Below, piece by piece: positions 36,236-44,738 of a DNA stretch of 64,000 nucleotides. The notes beneath the pieces are model-generated. The model ran no database searches. It had not been told where the DNA came from and worked only from the letters and a program-made list of their open reading frames with translations. Numbering within the stretch: position 1 is the stretch's first letter; each line of letters begins with the position of its first letter. Position numbers and translations under genes: made by a program. Origin of the DNA: an uncultured Sphingopyxis sp. (GTDB taxonomy: Bacteria > Pseudomonadota > Alphaproteobacteria > Sphingomonadales > Sphingomonadaceae); NCBI GenBank assembly GCA_937873425.1, contig CALMYE010000013.1:1-64000 (forward strand), written 5' to 3'.

Positions 36236-37513
36236 TCAGCCCGCCCGTTCCAGATCGGCCGCGAGATAGCGCGCCGCGAGCCGGTAGTGCAGCGCCCCCC
36301 AGACGAAGAGCGACGCGGTCAGGACCAGTGCGATACGCAGCCCATAGGCCGCGTTATCCGCGTTATCGGCCGCCGCCGCGAAATGGTCGCTGAGCCAGCC
36401 GGTGAGCGGGGGTCCCATGCCGAGCCCGACGAGGTTGACGGTCAACAGCACGAGCGCGCTGGCGGTGGCGCGCATCGTCGGTTTTGCGAGCGATTGAACA
36501 AGGGCATATGTCGGGCCGAGATAGAGAAACTGGGCGATTCCGGAAGCCAGCAGCAATGCTATCGCCACCGTCTGTTCCTCCTGCAAATAGGCGACGATCG
36601 AGAGCGGCGCCGCCAGCGCGAGCCCCGTCGCCGGAATCCATGCGCCGAAGCGCGTATCGCGCCGCATCGCCCGGTCGACGGCGAGGCCGCCGAGAAGTGT
36701 TCCTACCCCGGCCGCCAGGCCCGAGATCAGACCGGTCGTATATCCGGCGGCGGCGAGTCCCATCTCGAACTGCCGCATGAAGAAGGGAGCGGTGAAAGCG
36801 AGAATGCCGTATCCGGCGGTCGAGGCGACGGTGATGCCGATCGTCAGATGGACGAAAGCGCGGCGCGCCGCCAGATGCGCCAGCGTTCGGCCGAGCGAAG
36901 GCGGCGCGGCGGGTGCGGTCCGCGTCGCGCCCGCCGTGCGCGGATCCCTGATTACGAGCAGCACGACAAGCGCGAGGATCAGGCCGGGCGCACCCACGAG
37001 CATGAATGTCGCGCGCCAGCCCAGCGCTTCGCCGAGCGCACCCCCGGCAACGGCGCCGAACAATATTCCGAGGGGAACGCCGAGTGAATAGATCGAGATG
37101 GCGGTCGCGCGCCGCTCGGGCGGAAAGAGATCGGAAAGCAGCGCGTGCGCGGGCGGCGTGCCGCCGGCTTCGCCGATGCCGACTCCGACGCGGTACAGGA
37201 ACAGCTGGATGAAGCTCGTCGCGAGGCCGCACACCATCGTCATCAGCGACCAGATCGCCAGCGCCGCCGCGATGATGCGTGGCCGGTCGACGCGTTCGGC
37301 GAGGCGGGCGATCGGCACGCCGAGTACCGAGTAAAAGAGTGCGAAGGCCGTGCCGGATACGAGCCCGAGCTGGGTATCGCTCAGCCCCAGCTCCTGTTTC
37401 AGGGGCTCCTGGAGGACGGAAATGATCGTGCGATCGATGAAGTTGAAGCAATAGACCGTGAGAAGAAGGCCGAGCGCGACACGCGGATCGCTCGCGCGGC
37501 GGGGGCGGATCAT
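36236..37513 (-). CDS. MFS transporter (spinster/aromatic-acid type)
   Basis: A 425-residue, 12-helix major facilitator. The first helix carries LLLTVYCFNFIDRTIISVLQ, then LGLSDTQLGLVSGTAFALFYS, and the MFS loop RLAERVDRPRIIAAALAIWS. The motif GIGEAGGTPPAHALLSDLFP is typical of the spinster-like branch, which moves organic acids or lipid-like molecules in bacteria. The start is ATG at 37513, overlapping the crotonase TGA (ATGA); ATG at 37525 is an alternative. It probably imports the cluster's substrate through the inner membrane. Confidence 0.9.
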   Translation of the reverse strand: MIRPRRASDPRVALGLLLTVYCFNFIDRTIISVLQEPLKQELGLSDTQLGLVSGTAFALFYSVLGVPIARLAERVDRPRIIAAALAIWSLMTMVCGLATSFIQLFLYRVGVGIGEAGGTPPAHALLSDLFPPERRATAISIYSLGVPLGILFGAVAGGALGEALGWRATFMLVGAPGLILALVVLLVIRDPRTAGATRTAPAAPPSLGRTLAHLAARRAFVHLTIGITVASTAGYGILAFTAPFFMRQFEMGLAAAGYTTGLISGLAAGVGTLLGGLAVDRAMRRDTRFGAWIPATGLALAAPLSIVAYLQEEQTVAIALLLASGIAQFLYLGPTYALVQSLAKPTMRATASALVLLTVNLVGLGMGPPLTGWLSDHFAAAADNADNAAYGLRIALVLTASLFVWGALHYRLAARYLAADLERAG

Positions 37514-38355
37514 GCGTCGCGCCATTCGGCGGGTCGCCGCTCGAAGAAGGCAGCCATCGCCTCGTGAAAATCCTCGGTCCGGGCGCAGAGAACCTGGTTG
37601 CGATCCTCCATCGCGATGGCGGACTCGATCGACGGGGCGTCGATCGCATGGCGGAGCGCTTCCTTCGACAGACGAAGCGCGGTCGGTGCAACCTTGAGCA
37701 ACCGGTCGGCCATCGTGCGCCCTTCGTCTTCCAGCGCGCTTGCGTCGTCGACCAGCCGCGACACGAGGCCCAGCGAATGGGCCCGCTCCGCATCGATGAA
37801 GTCACCCGTCAGGATCAGTTCGGAAGCGATCGACGCGCCGGCTAGGCGCGGCAGCAGATAACTGACGCCGATATCGCAGCCCCCGAGGCCGACATTAACG
37901 AAGGCGCAGTTCATGCGCGCGTCGCGGGTCGCGATCCGGATGTCGGCAGCGAGCGCAAGGGCGAAGCCCGCACCGCACACCGCGCCGTGGAGCAGCGCGA
38001 TGACCGGCTGAGGACAGCGGCGCATTTCTACGATGAATTCGCGATTGGCGCGCTGGATCGCAAGTTCGGTCCGGACGCCGGCATTGCCGAATTGAAGGTC
38101 GGGGGGCGCGTCCTTCGTTGCCTTCAGATCCACGCCCGCGCAGAAAGCGCGTCCGGCTCCGCGCAGCACAATCACGCGGCAATCATCGTCGTCGCGCTTT
38201 TGCCTGAAATAGGAGGTCAGCGCATCGGCCATGCGCGGATCGATGGCGTTGAGCCTGTCGGGACGGTTGAGCGTCAGTATATCGAGCGTGCCCGAGCGGT
38301 GTATCTGTAACCCTTCATTCTGGCGGACGGGTTGCGCGCGTGTCTTGTCGGTCAT
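37510..38355 (-). CDS. Enoyl-CoA hydratase/isomerase (crotonase family)
   Basis: A 281-residue crotonase. Oxyanion-hole segments: GAGRAFCAGVDLKATKD and GAVCGAGFALALAADIRIA. The second active-site segment reads VGLGGCDIGVSYLLPRLAG, with Asp where classical hydratases have Glu. This subgroup is common in sphingomonads and its substrates are not well defined. It heads the minus-strand operon crotonase-MFS-kinase-ACAD-LysR. It would add water to, or isomerise, the enoyl-CoA made by the ACAD step. Confidence 0.9.
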   Translation of the reverse strand: MTDKTRAQPVRQNEGLQIHRSGTLDILTLNRPDRLNAIDPRMADALTSYFRQKRDDDDCRVIVLRGAGRAFCAGVDLKATKDAPPDLQFGNAGVRTELAIQRANREFIVEMRRCPQPVIALLHGAVCGAGFALALAADIRIATRDARMNCAFVNVGLGGCDIGVSYLLPRLAGASIASELILTGDFIDAERAHSLGLVSRLVDDASALEDEGRTMADRLLKVAPTALRLSKEALRHAIDAPSIESAIAMEDRNQVLCARTEDFHEAMAAFFERRPAEWRDA

Positions 38356-38725
38356 GCCGGCAGCCTATCGACCCCTGTCCGCAGGGCGAGTCGGCAATTC
38401 GCAACGCTCGTTGTGTTTGGCGCAAGAGCGGGGCGTTCTTCGAAACGCCGAACCTAATTCGATGCCTGTCTTTTATGAGGGACGGCGCAAGGCCGACCAC
38501 TTCTAACCGGCCAGCCTCTGCTATCGCTGTAGAGCATGTGGTTTACGCCGCGATAGTCGGCGACCATATGTCCGTTTTGGCGGGGCTACGATCCAAAGCC
38601 GCCTGTCCGCAATCGGCCAGATCCGCCCAGGGCGCGCTCCTCTCCCTTGAAAGATTTTCTGATTGTCCCGATAGGTGAAGCGGTCAAATCGAACGATTGG
38701 CTCGATTTGAACTACTGGAGATATT
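38356..38725. other. 370-base gap with an interspersed-repeat-like stretch
   Basis: No gene is seen. Sequence at about 38530-38625 (gtccgttttggcggggc, then gtccgcaatcggccag) has the look of degenerate interspersed repeats found between genes in related genomes, in my recollection. The last 60 bases hold the promoter and ribosome site (CTGGAG) of the antitoxin gene. Confidence 0.4.
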
Positions 38726-38977
38726 ATGCAAACCATCACGGCCAATGAAGCGAAAGCCCGCTTCGGCGAACTGATCGACCGTGTGCAACGGGAACCTGTG
38801 CGGGTGACCCGGCATAACCGCGTCGTCGGCGTGATGGTGTCGCCAGAGGACTATGCAGCCATGCGAGACTTCTACACCGACAGGCTCGCGCGCACTCTCA
38901 GCGAAACCACACGCGAAGCCGCTGAAAAGGGCCTGACCGAGGACGAACTCGCGCGACTGCTTTCCGATGAAGGGTGA
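38726..38977 (+). CDS. Phd/YefM-family antitoxin
   Basis: An 83-residue antitoxin. The N-terminal DNA-binding half begins MQTITANEAKARFGELIDRV, followed by PVRVTRHNRVVGVMVSPEDY, both standard Phd/YefM elements. The C-terminal tail (EKGLTEDELARLLSDEG) is the toxin-binding helix. A ribosome site CTGGAG lies about 10 bases upstream. The PIN-type toxin frame begins inside its 3' end (38967), the normal overlap, but that toxin is truncated. Confidence 0.92.
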   Translation: MQTITANEAKARFGELIDRVQREPVRVTRHNRVVGVMVSPEDYAAMRDFYTDRLARTLSETTREAAEKGLTEDELARLLSDEG

Positions 38978-39134
38978 CGCGTTCGTTCTCGATACCAATG
39001 TTATTGGTGCCGCCCTGTCAGCAGAATCCGCGCCTGCAAAGGTGACAATATGGGTGATCGCTCATATGCGACTGATCGATCTTAAAAGCCGACCCGGCCA
39101 TGCTCGCGCAGCCGTGAACCTCTGGGCGCAGTAA
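38967..39134 (+). pseudogene. Truncated PIN-domain (VapC-type) toxin
   Basis: ATG at 38967 overlaps the antitoxin end. The frame reads MKGDAFVLDTNVIGAALS, a clear PIN start with the first catalytic aspartate in LDTNV. Family similarity fades after about residue 29, and TAA occurs after 55 codons, against about 130 in full-length toxins. The other PIN acidic residues are missing, so nuclease activity should be lost. The break coincides with the edge of the mobilisation module, suggesting that integration or deletion removed the rest. Confidence 0.75.
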
Positions 39135-39168
39135 AAAGAACGCCCGCCCAATCGAAACCGGGCGGGCG
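39133..39168 (-). terminator. Rho-independent terminator of the relaxase transcript
   Basis: CGCCCGCCC at 39141-39149 pairs perfectly with GGGCGGGCG at 39160-39168. Read on the minus strand, the stem is followed by a T-rich tract (TTCTTTTTAC, complement of 39131-39140). It lies about 145 bases after the relaxase stop. Confidence 0.8.
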
Positions 39169-39312
39169 TCAGAAGAAGAGCTGTGTTTCCTGAAAGAAAG
39201 AGCTCTCCTGGGTCGCACGGCGCGGATAACGTCGCAGATGGACCGGTTATTGTACGGCAACGCCAAAACGGATCGTCGAAAAACGGCCAGTTCAACTTTA
39301 TGGGAAGATCTT

Positions 39313-42300
39313 TCAGCGACCACGATCTTGATCCTTGGCCAATCCGGGCCCATGAAAATCGATCCCCGAACCGTGGGTCTTGTAAGCGAGCGCGAGTTCG
39401 ATCGAATGCTGATTGACGTCGTCGCGTGCAGCCGTGCTGGCGTCGATCTTCTTCGCAGCCTCACGAAGTTTCTCGATGGGAGCAGCGTCATGGAGCAGCG
39501 CGAGATATTCACGGACTTCGACGGTGCGAGCTTGTGACACGGGCGGGTAAACCTTCTTGGCATAGGCCTTCTTGGCTTCCAGCGCATTGTCTACCCGTGC
39601 GGGGGCCGGCTGCCTCGCGATTTCCTTCGCCAGTTCCATGCGACGATCATTCTCGGAACGAATGGCATTGAGAACATTTTCGTGCGTGCGCCAGTGATGA
39701 AACAAGTTTCGTACAGCTTCCCGAGTCTTTGCTCCGAGGCTCGCAGTTCTACCTTCGATCACGAGCGCGTCAGGAGATTGACCTTGCGATCCGATCCAGC
39801 GGACTAGGCGCTGGATTTCCTGTTGCTGCTGCTGCTGAATCGATTTCAGGCGGCCGGTCGTCCGGTTGGCAAAGCGACGGGCATGGAGAAGCTCATTCTC
39901 GGCAGGCGACAGCGAGGGAACGGTGAACTTCTGGTCGCCGTTCTTCATCTTCTCGGCCTTCACCGGGATGCGCTTGGTCGCGATGCGATTGATGAGTTCG
40001 TCCCAGTCGGCATATTCGGCCTTGGTCGTGCCGGGCTTGATGGGCGCCTCCTGATGAGGAAGGTCGAACAGGGTCGGGTCGACGACCTTCCTGCGTCCAT
40101 CGACCTTCTCTTCCGGGGCGGAAGGAGAATGCTCTGAAGGGTGCTCATTTCCATACTCGGCATGCTCTGGCGCGTTCTGATCGAAAGCAGGGTCAACCTT
40201 AGCATCGACATCTGAAAAGGGGTTCTCGGGCTCGCCAAGGGCTGCATCGATATCGTCAACGATCAACTCTGGCTCGACGTCGGGCAGATCGTTTTTGATC
40301 TCGGGACGGAGCGGCTTGAGGTTCTCTGGCGTAGCGGTGATGTCGACCTCTTCCGCGACGGGTTCGATGCGCGGAGCGATCGTTGGCTCGACGATCGGAC
40401 GACCTTCGATGCTCGCCGGCTCAAGGAGCACCGGCATGGATTCGACGGGCGATGCGTCGACGTCGGGCCCATCGGCTTTCTCGGGAGCCTGTTCAGGCTT
40501 AGACGCCGGATCATCTTGTGAAGTGGTTTCTGCTTGGGCCTGGTTCTGATTTGGTAAAACAGCGGTGGGACCCGTCGGACCGGACTGCGACCGATCATCC
40601 TTTGGCGCCTCCATCTTAGGAGCGACCGTAGGTTCCACAGCTGAAGCAGTCTTGCTCGACTCTGGCTTTGCTCGAGTGAGTTTCTTCACGGCGTCAGGTA
40701 GCGCGAGGCGACCCTTCATCTCGGTGACGATGGGTCTGAGGGCAACTTCGATTTCGGCGTAACGCGCTTCGCGCTTTTCGATATCGCGGGCAGCTGCTGC
40801 GAGCGCAGGACGATGGGGAGCGAGCGCTTCATCGATCTGGTTGATATGAGCCTGAGCCCCCTTCCAGCGATCCTCGATGACGCTGCGCATCATACGAGTG
40901 TTGCGATCTGCATCGCCTGCCTCGATCTCGGCGAGGAACTGTATGCAGGTCTGGCGAGTTCGGAGCGCGCGCGACTTGGCCTTGGCTTCCATGTGGTCGA
41001 ATGCAAGGATGGCTTCTCGGTCGGTAGCCACGTCTTGAATGATCTGATCGCGCTCGGCAATGAGCTTGCGGAATTCATACATGTAGGGATGCTGCGGATC
41101 GGCAGCGGTCATGTCGCGTGCGATCTCGACGAGTTCATCTTGTGAGGCCCGATACCCCTTCGTAGCACGCTCAGCGTCGCGTCGGATCGAACGCTCTGCA
41201 TCGCCCCAGATCGCAATTGCGTTGAGCTGGCCGACAGCGGTGGGGACGCCAATCGCTTCGAGGGCAGCAGCCTTCGTTCCGAGATGCTCGGTTGGCGTTC
41301 GATCGATACCCATGGCGGAATATTTTCGGTGATCGAGGCGCCGCTGAATGCCGCGAGCCTTCAGGACCGAGTTGGTGATGGTGGCAAACTTCCGGCGGAG
41401 GGAAGGAACGAAGTCCACGCCGGAATTTTGCTTGCCGGTTTTCGAAGCACCCTGACTCACCTGACCTAGCTTGTTTTGACGAAAGGGATAACGAACACGA
41501 TCCTTCCGACTGCCGGGATCTTGGTAGACCTCAGCATATTCGAAATCCCACTGCCCGTGCTCGGCGAGGTAGCGGGCGGGACGATCATATGCGACTATGT
41601 GGAGGTGGTAGTTTCGATCGTCGTTATGCAAATCGGGGGCGTGGATGACCGCCGTGTACATCATCCCTATTTTTTCTTTGCTGCCGTCGGGGTGAACTCG
41701 ATCGTCGAGCCCTCCGATATGATCGCAAAAATTCTGAACGATCAGCGCACGATCTTCAGCCGTCAGCTCATACGGCAGCTCGGCGACGAGACGGAATTGG
41801 ACGCGTCCACCGCGACCCGATTTGAATTCGAATGGAGGGGATGAGTCTCGATATCCTGGAAGGCGCTGCGCTTGCTGAATGAGCTTGCCGGCGCGCTCGG
41901 TAGAGACAGGCAGTGAGACCGCTTCGAAAGGTCGACGACGTTCACCTTCAGGCACCGGTTTCGACATATGTTGCCGGTATGCTTCAGCAACCATAAGCGC
42001 GTGATTTTTGAACTCGGGGTCGAGCGCATTTGTGGTCTCGACTTCGCGCCACCATGCAGGAGACTCGCTGGGGTCGAGGAGCAGTTGATGCACACGCGGC
42101 GTTGCCTCTATGCGCTCCACGGCTCGCCAGAATTCCTGTCGCTCGAACGGATCATCGGAGATGTTCGAGAAGACTGATGGAATGCCATCGGGTACGTTGT
42201 CGACGAGCCCGAGGATTGCAGCTTCTTCGTCGGTGGGCGTCTCATTGATTACGGCGGCGATCTGACGTTCGACCGCTTCCGCCATCAGGGCAGATGTATC

Positions 42301-42750
42301 GATTGTCTCGACGGCGCCAGGGCGCTCAACGTAAGCTGCATGAACGGCGCCGGCACTGACCGTCGTGTTCTCGCGACGCTGCTCAGCGGCGCCATCACGT
42401 TCGATATATTTCGAGTGCTCGAGGGCCGCACTCTTTTCCTTACCAAAGAAGCCTTCGATCGGCTGACCATTGATAGTCGGGACGGCTTGCTTTGCGATCG
42501 AGATATAGGAGAAGTGAAAGGACGTTGCGCCTGCGATGGTGCGCGGCCGATCGATCATCGGCGAGGGGGCTCGGTAGTCAGGTTCGAGCATCCAGCGGCC
42601 ACGACCGCCAGGCAGCTTTTCTTCCCGAAGCTGCTTCGGTTTTTTCTTACCGATCTGGAGGATCATCTCCTCCTCTTCGCGGCGACGAAGGAACTGCGCG
42701 AGCTTTGAGTTCGCCGCTTTCACGTCGATGGAGATTGCCGATTTCGCCAT
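39313..42750 (-). CDS. MobA/MobL-type relaxase with very long C-terminal region
   Basis: A 1,145-residue protein. The conserved relaxase core is at about residues 290-480. RVQFRLVAELPYELT carries a strand, and NDDRNYHLHIVAYDRP near residue 380 is the metal-binding histidine motif of the MobA/MobL (MOBQ) family. The tyrosine nucleophile is not obvious: the core sits unusually far from the N-terminus, behind a 280-residue region. The C-terminal 600 residues are coiled-coil- and linker-like (EPTIAPRIEPVAEEV repeats, acidic). ATG at 42750 (MAKSAIS) is chosen over 42780. It would nick oriT and lead DNA into a recipient. The start faces the candidate oriT region. Confidence 0.82.
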   Translation of the reverse strand: MAKSAISIDVKAANSKLAQFLRRREEEEMILQIGKKKPKQLREEKLPGGRGRWMLEPDYRAPSPMIDRPRTIAGATSFHFSYISIAKQAVPTINGQPIEGFFGKEKSAALEHSKYIERDGAAEQRRENTTVSAGAVHAAYVERPGAVETIDTSALMAEAVERQIAAVINETPTDEEAAILGLVDNVPDGIPSVFSNISDDPFERQEFWRAVERIEATPRVHQLLLDPSESPAWWREVETTNALDPEFKNHALMVAEAYRQHMSKPVPEGERRRPFEAVSLPVSTERAGKLIQQAQRLPGYRDSSPPFEFKSGRGGRVQFRLVAELPYELTAEDRALIVQNFCDHIGGLDDRVHPDGSKEKIGMMYTAVIHAPDLHNDDRNYHLHIVAYDRPARYLAEHGQWDFEYAEVYQDPGSRKDRVRYPFRQNKLGQVSQGASKTGKQNSGVDFVPSLRRKFATITNSVLKARGIQRRLDHRKYSAMGIDRTPTEHLGTKAAALEAIGVPTAVGQLNAIAIWGDAERSIRRDAERATKGYRASQDELVEIARDMTAADPQHPYMYEFRKLIAERDQIIQDVATDREAILAFDHMEAKAKSRALRTRQTCIQFLAEIEAGDADRNTRMMRSVIEDRWKGAQAHINQIDEALAPHRPALAAAARDIEKREARYAEIEVALRPIVTEMKGRLALPDAVKKLTRAKPESSKTASAVEPTVAPKMEAPKDDRSQSGPTGPTAVLPNQNQAQAETTSQDDPASKPEQAPEKADGPDVDASPVESMPVLLEPASIEGRPIVEPTIAPRIEPVAEEVDITATPENLKPLRPEIKNDLPDVEPELIVDDIDAALGEPENPFSDVDAKVDPAFDQNAPEHAEYGNEHPSEHSPSAPEEKVDGRRKVVDPTLFDLPHQEAPIKPGTTKAEYADWDELINRIATKRIPVKAEKMKNGDQKFTVPSLSPAENELLHARRFANRTTGRLKSIQQQQQQEIQRLVRWIGSQGQSPDALVIEGRTASLGAKTREAVRNLFHHWRTHENVLNAIRSENDRRMELAKEIARQPAPARVDNALEAKKAYAKKVYPPVSQARTVEVREYLALLHDAAPIEKLREAAKKIDASTAARDDVNQHSIELALAYKTHGSGIDFHGPGLAKDQDRGR

Positions 42751-42998
42751 GGGACTTTCTTTCAAGTTTCGTGGCGACAATGGATGATTGATGAAGTTCG
42801 TTCAAGGTGAATCATGATCTCCCTGCAGGGCGACAAAACTTCCTCAAACTTGCTGCCGCAATGAGGTCGTATGACCCATGTAGGCCCCGACGCGGCAGCG
42901 GAGATAGCGACACAAATCCGGGTGCGGAGGCGTGGAGCGAAACCCTCGGAGAGCGCAAAAAAAGATGTTTTCGGCCGGCGGGCCGCGAAAAATCCCCA

Positions 42999-43034
42999 GT
43001 AGATTAGCCTGCGGCAAATCTACGGTATTGCGCC
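42999..43034 (-). other. Candidate origin of transfer (oriT)
   Basis: Perfect 7-base inverted arms GTAGATT (42999-43005) and AATCTAC (43017-43023) flank an 11-base spacer. On the minus strand the sequence next to them reads GGCGCAAT (complement of 43027-43034), matching the core nick region of Q-type (MOBQ) oriTs such as that of Ti plasmids. The dyad-plus-nick layout and the position between the relaxase start and its accessory gene support the call. Confidence 0.5.
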
Positions 43035-43046
43035 TATCCATAACAG

Positions 43047-43153
43047 CCCAACATTTTCTGGATTTTGTTGGGATTGTTTATGGAGTTTCTGCTGAAACTG
43101 TGACGATTTTGTTGGGCAAAGGGCAGTTCAGGCCCACCTATCGGATGCCCAAC
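43047..43153. repeat. Repeated GTTGGG/CCCAAC elements in the mob control region
   Basis: GATTTTGTTGGG occurs twice as a direct repeat (43061-43072, 43105-43116). CCCAAC at 43047-43052 and GCCCAAC at 43147-43153 supply inverted copies, so two nested dyads form. A small hairpin AGTTTC-TGCT-GAAACT lies at 43084-43099. These could be binding sites for an accessory or repressor protein controlling the divergent relaxase and accessory genes. Confidence 0.6.
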
Positions 43154-43271
43154 AGGAAGTCTGTGGATAGTCTAAGAATGTCGCGGTTGACCAACAGGAT
43201 CTTTGAATTTACTTCTCGACCGCATGGAAGAGCCTGGACTTGGTCCAGTGAAAGCCTGCCGAAAGGGATTT

Positions 43272-44159
43272 ATGTCTATGTCAAAAGCGAATGATGGGTC
43301 GACGAATGACGTCCAGAATGAGACGTCGGTGAGTGGGGATTCGAGGATGGTTGCGCTCGCTGAACTGACGAGCGCTCTGGGTAAAACAGCTGTTGGTCCC
43401 GATGGAAAGCTTGTCCCGTCGGCGAAGTTTCAAACCGATCTTCGAAAGGCTGAAAGCCGTCGAGAAATTCTCGAAGGTTTGATCCTGGAGCTGTCGCCGG
43501 CTGGAGTGAATGCAGAGATCTGGCGGAAGCTTCTGGATGGAAGTTCGAACCCGTTTGCGGCAAAGAAAGACACCAATACGAAGGTGAAGCCTGGGACGGA
43601 AAATCCGGGGCAAACTTTGCATCGAGCTTCGAACAGATTGTTGAGCGAACAGAAGAAAGTTGATGCCGCTCGGATGAAGCTTGAGGAGGCCGAGCGGCAA
43701 TATTCGGAAATCAAAGCGCTGGAATGTGGTGCGCTACAATGGCACGTCACTGACAATCTGATTTCGATCATGGAGCCAGCGTTTTCGATGGGTCCCGCGT
43801 GGACAATTATGCGGGCTGTGTCGTCCTATGTCTCAGACGAAGATGCTATTCGTGCGACGCCGATGTTCCTCGGCGATGAGAAGCCTGAGGCGATGGCGAA
43901 GTATCGCGAAATTCGTCTCAACGAGACGCGCGAAATCTTGAACGCGCTCGACTGGTTTTCGGCTTACAAGCCTTTCGAGGAGGAAGTGCGCGAAGCGCTC
44001 CTGAACGTTGTGCGTGAGTTCGCTGATCGTCGATCGGAAGCAGCTGCAGACGGGCGGCGCCCGCGTAGCGAGAAGACGATGAAAGAGCAGCCGCATCCGA
44101 AGGCGATGGCCGATGCGGAAGAGATCATCGCGGGCCTGGCGGTCGAAGATATCGACTGA
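43272..44159 (+). CDS. Hypothetical mobilisation-associated protein
   Basis: A 295-residue soluble protein without recognised family. The N-terminal 30 residues are polar (MSMSKANDGSTND). A helical stretch follows (SAKFQTDLRKAESRREILEG), then a coiled-coil-like segment (RLLSEQKKVDAARMKLEEAERQYSEIK), and a helical C-terminus. Start ATG at 43272 has AAAGGG just upstream; the frame begins at 43203. It is divergent from the relaxase across the candidate oriT, where auxiliary nicking or plasmid-control proteins are usual. Lower GC than the flanks and a strong terminator downstream fit an acquired unit. Confidence 0.7.
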   Translation: MSMSKANDGSTNDVQNETSVSGDSRMVALAELTSALGKTAVGPDGKLVPSAKFQTDLRKAESRREILEGLILELSPAGVNAEIWRKLLDGSSNPFAAKKDTNTKVKPGTENPGQTLHRASNRLLSEQKKVDAARMKLEEAERQYSEIKALECGALQWHVTDNLISIMEPAFSMGPAWTIMRAVSSYVSDEDAIRATPMFLGDEKPEAMAKYREIRLNETREILNALDWFSAYKPFEEEVREALLNVVREFADRRSEAAADGRRPRSEKTMKEQPHPKAMADAEEIIAGLAVEDID

Positions 44160-44186
44160 TCGGAACTTCCTATAGCGTCAAAGAAA

Positions 44187-44220
44187 AAGCCTCGGCGGTT
44201 CATTCCGCCGGAGCTTTTTT
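44187..44220 (+). terminator. Rho-independent terminator after the mob-associated gene
   Basis: AAGCCTCGGCGG (44187-44198) pairs with CCGCCGGAGCTT (44205-44216) around a 6-base loop TTCATT, with one mismatch. A T-run follows to 44220. It lies 28 bases after the stop codon. Confidence 0.88.
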
Positions 44221-44738
44221 GGTTGTCGGTCGGTGCCACATATGACGAGAGCCGAGGCAAGATACCGCGGCCGCGGTTCAAGCTCGCCGACGTGCTCGCG
44301 TGGATCGATACGCGCGCTTTGGTGAGGGCGCGAGAATTTTCGTGAGCTGTCGGGATAAGACAGTGAAGGGTGTCGGGACGAAGCGCAGTATTGCTGACCT
44401 TTCGGCGTGCCTGAATTTTGCGACACGCGGATTCATCATCCGCAAGTGGCCCGAGCGCAAGTCCGCTTAGCGCGTCAGGTCGGTCATTCAAATGGTTCTT
44501 GGTTTTAGCTCAAAATCGGACATGGGCATCATAAAGTTGGCGGCGCTGATGCGCTTCCTCCACCTCCACGAGCAGAGGTAGCGGATGCCGCTCTGGGTCC
44601 TTCGGCTCCAGTTGAGTGCTTCATAGATGATTCTGAGGATCGATCCAACGAGCAGAACAAGCCACCGTGCCGGGTACGCCCGAAAGATCGAGGATGGTCG
44701 AGCCCGCCATTCGCGCTCGGTCTGAGCGGAACTGCGCG
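44221..44738. other. Gap with remnant coding scraps at the module edge
   Basis: A plus-strand frame ending at 44345 reads GKIPRPRFKLADVLAWIDTR. This resembles the C-terminal part of AlpA/excisionase-like helix-turn-helix proteins, with no start in frame. A 42-codon GTG frame at 44342-44470 overlaps its stop by GTGA; it could be a very small gene or a scrap. Beyond 44470 nothing recognisable is seen, apart from the motif CAAAATCGGACATGGGC at 44511-44527 that resembles 15621 and 19531. Confidence 0.45.

Noticed and set aside
44342..44470. 42-codon GTG frame after the mob terminator
   Set aside because: Too short and without homology I can recognise; it may be a scrap of an excisionase-like operon.
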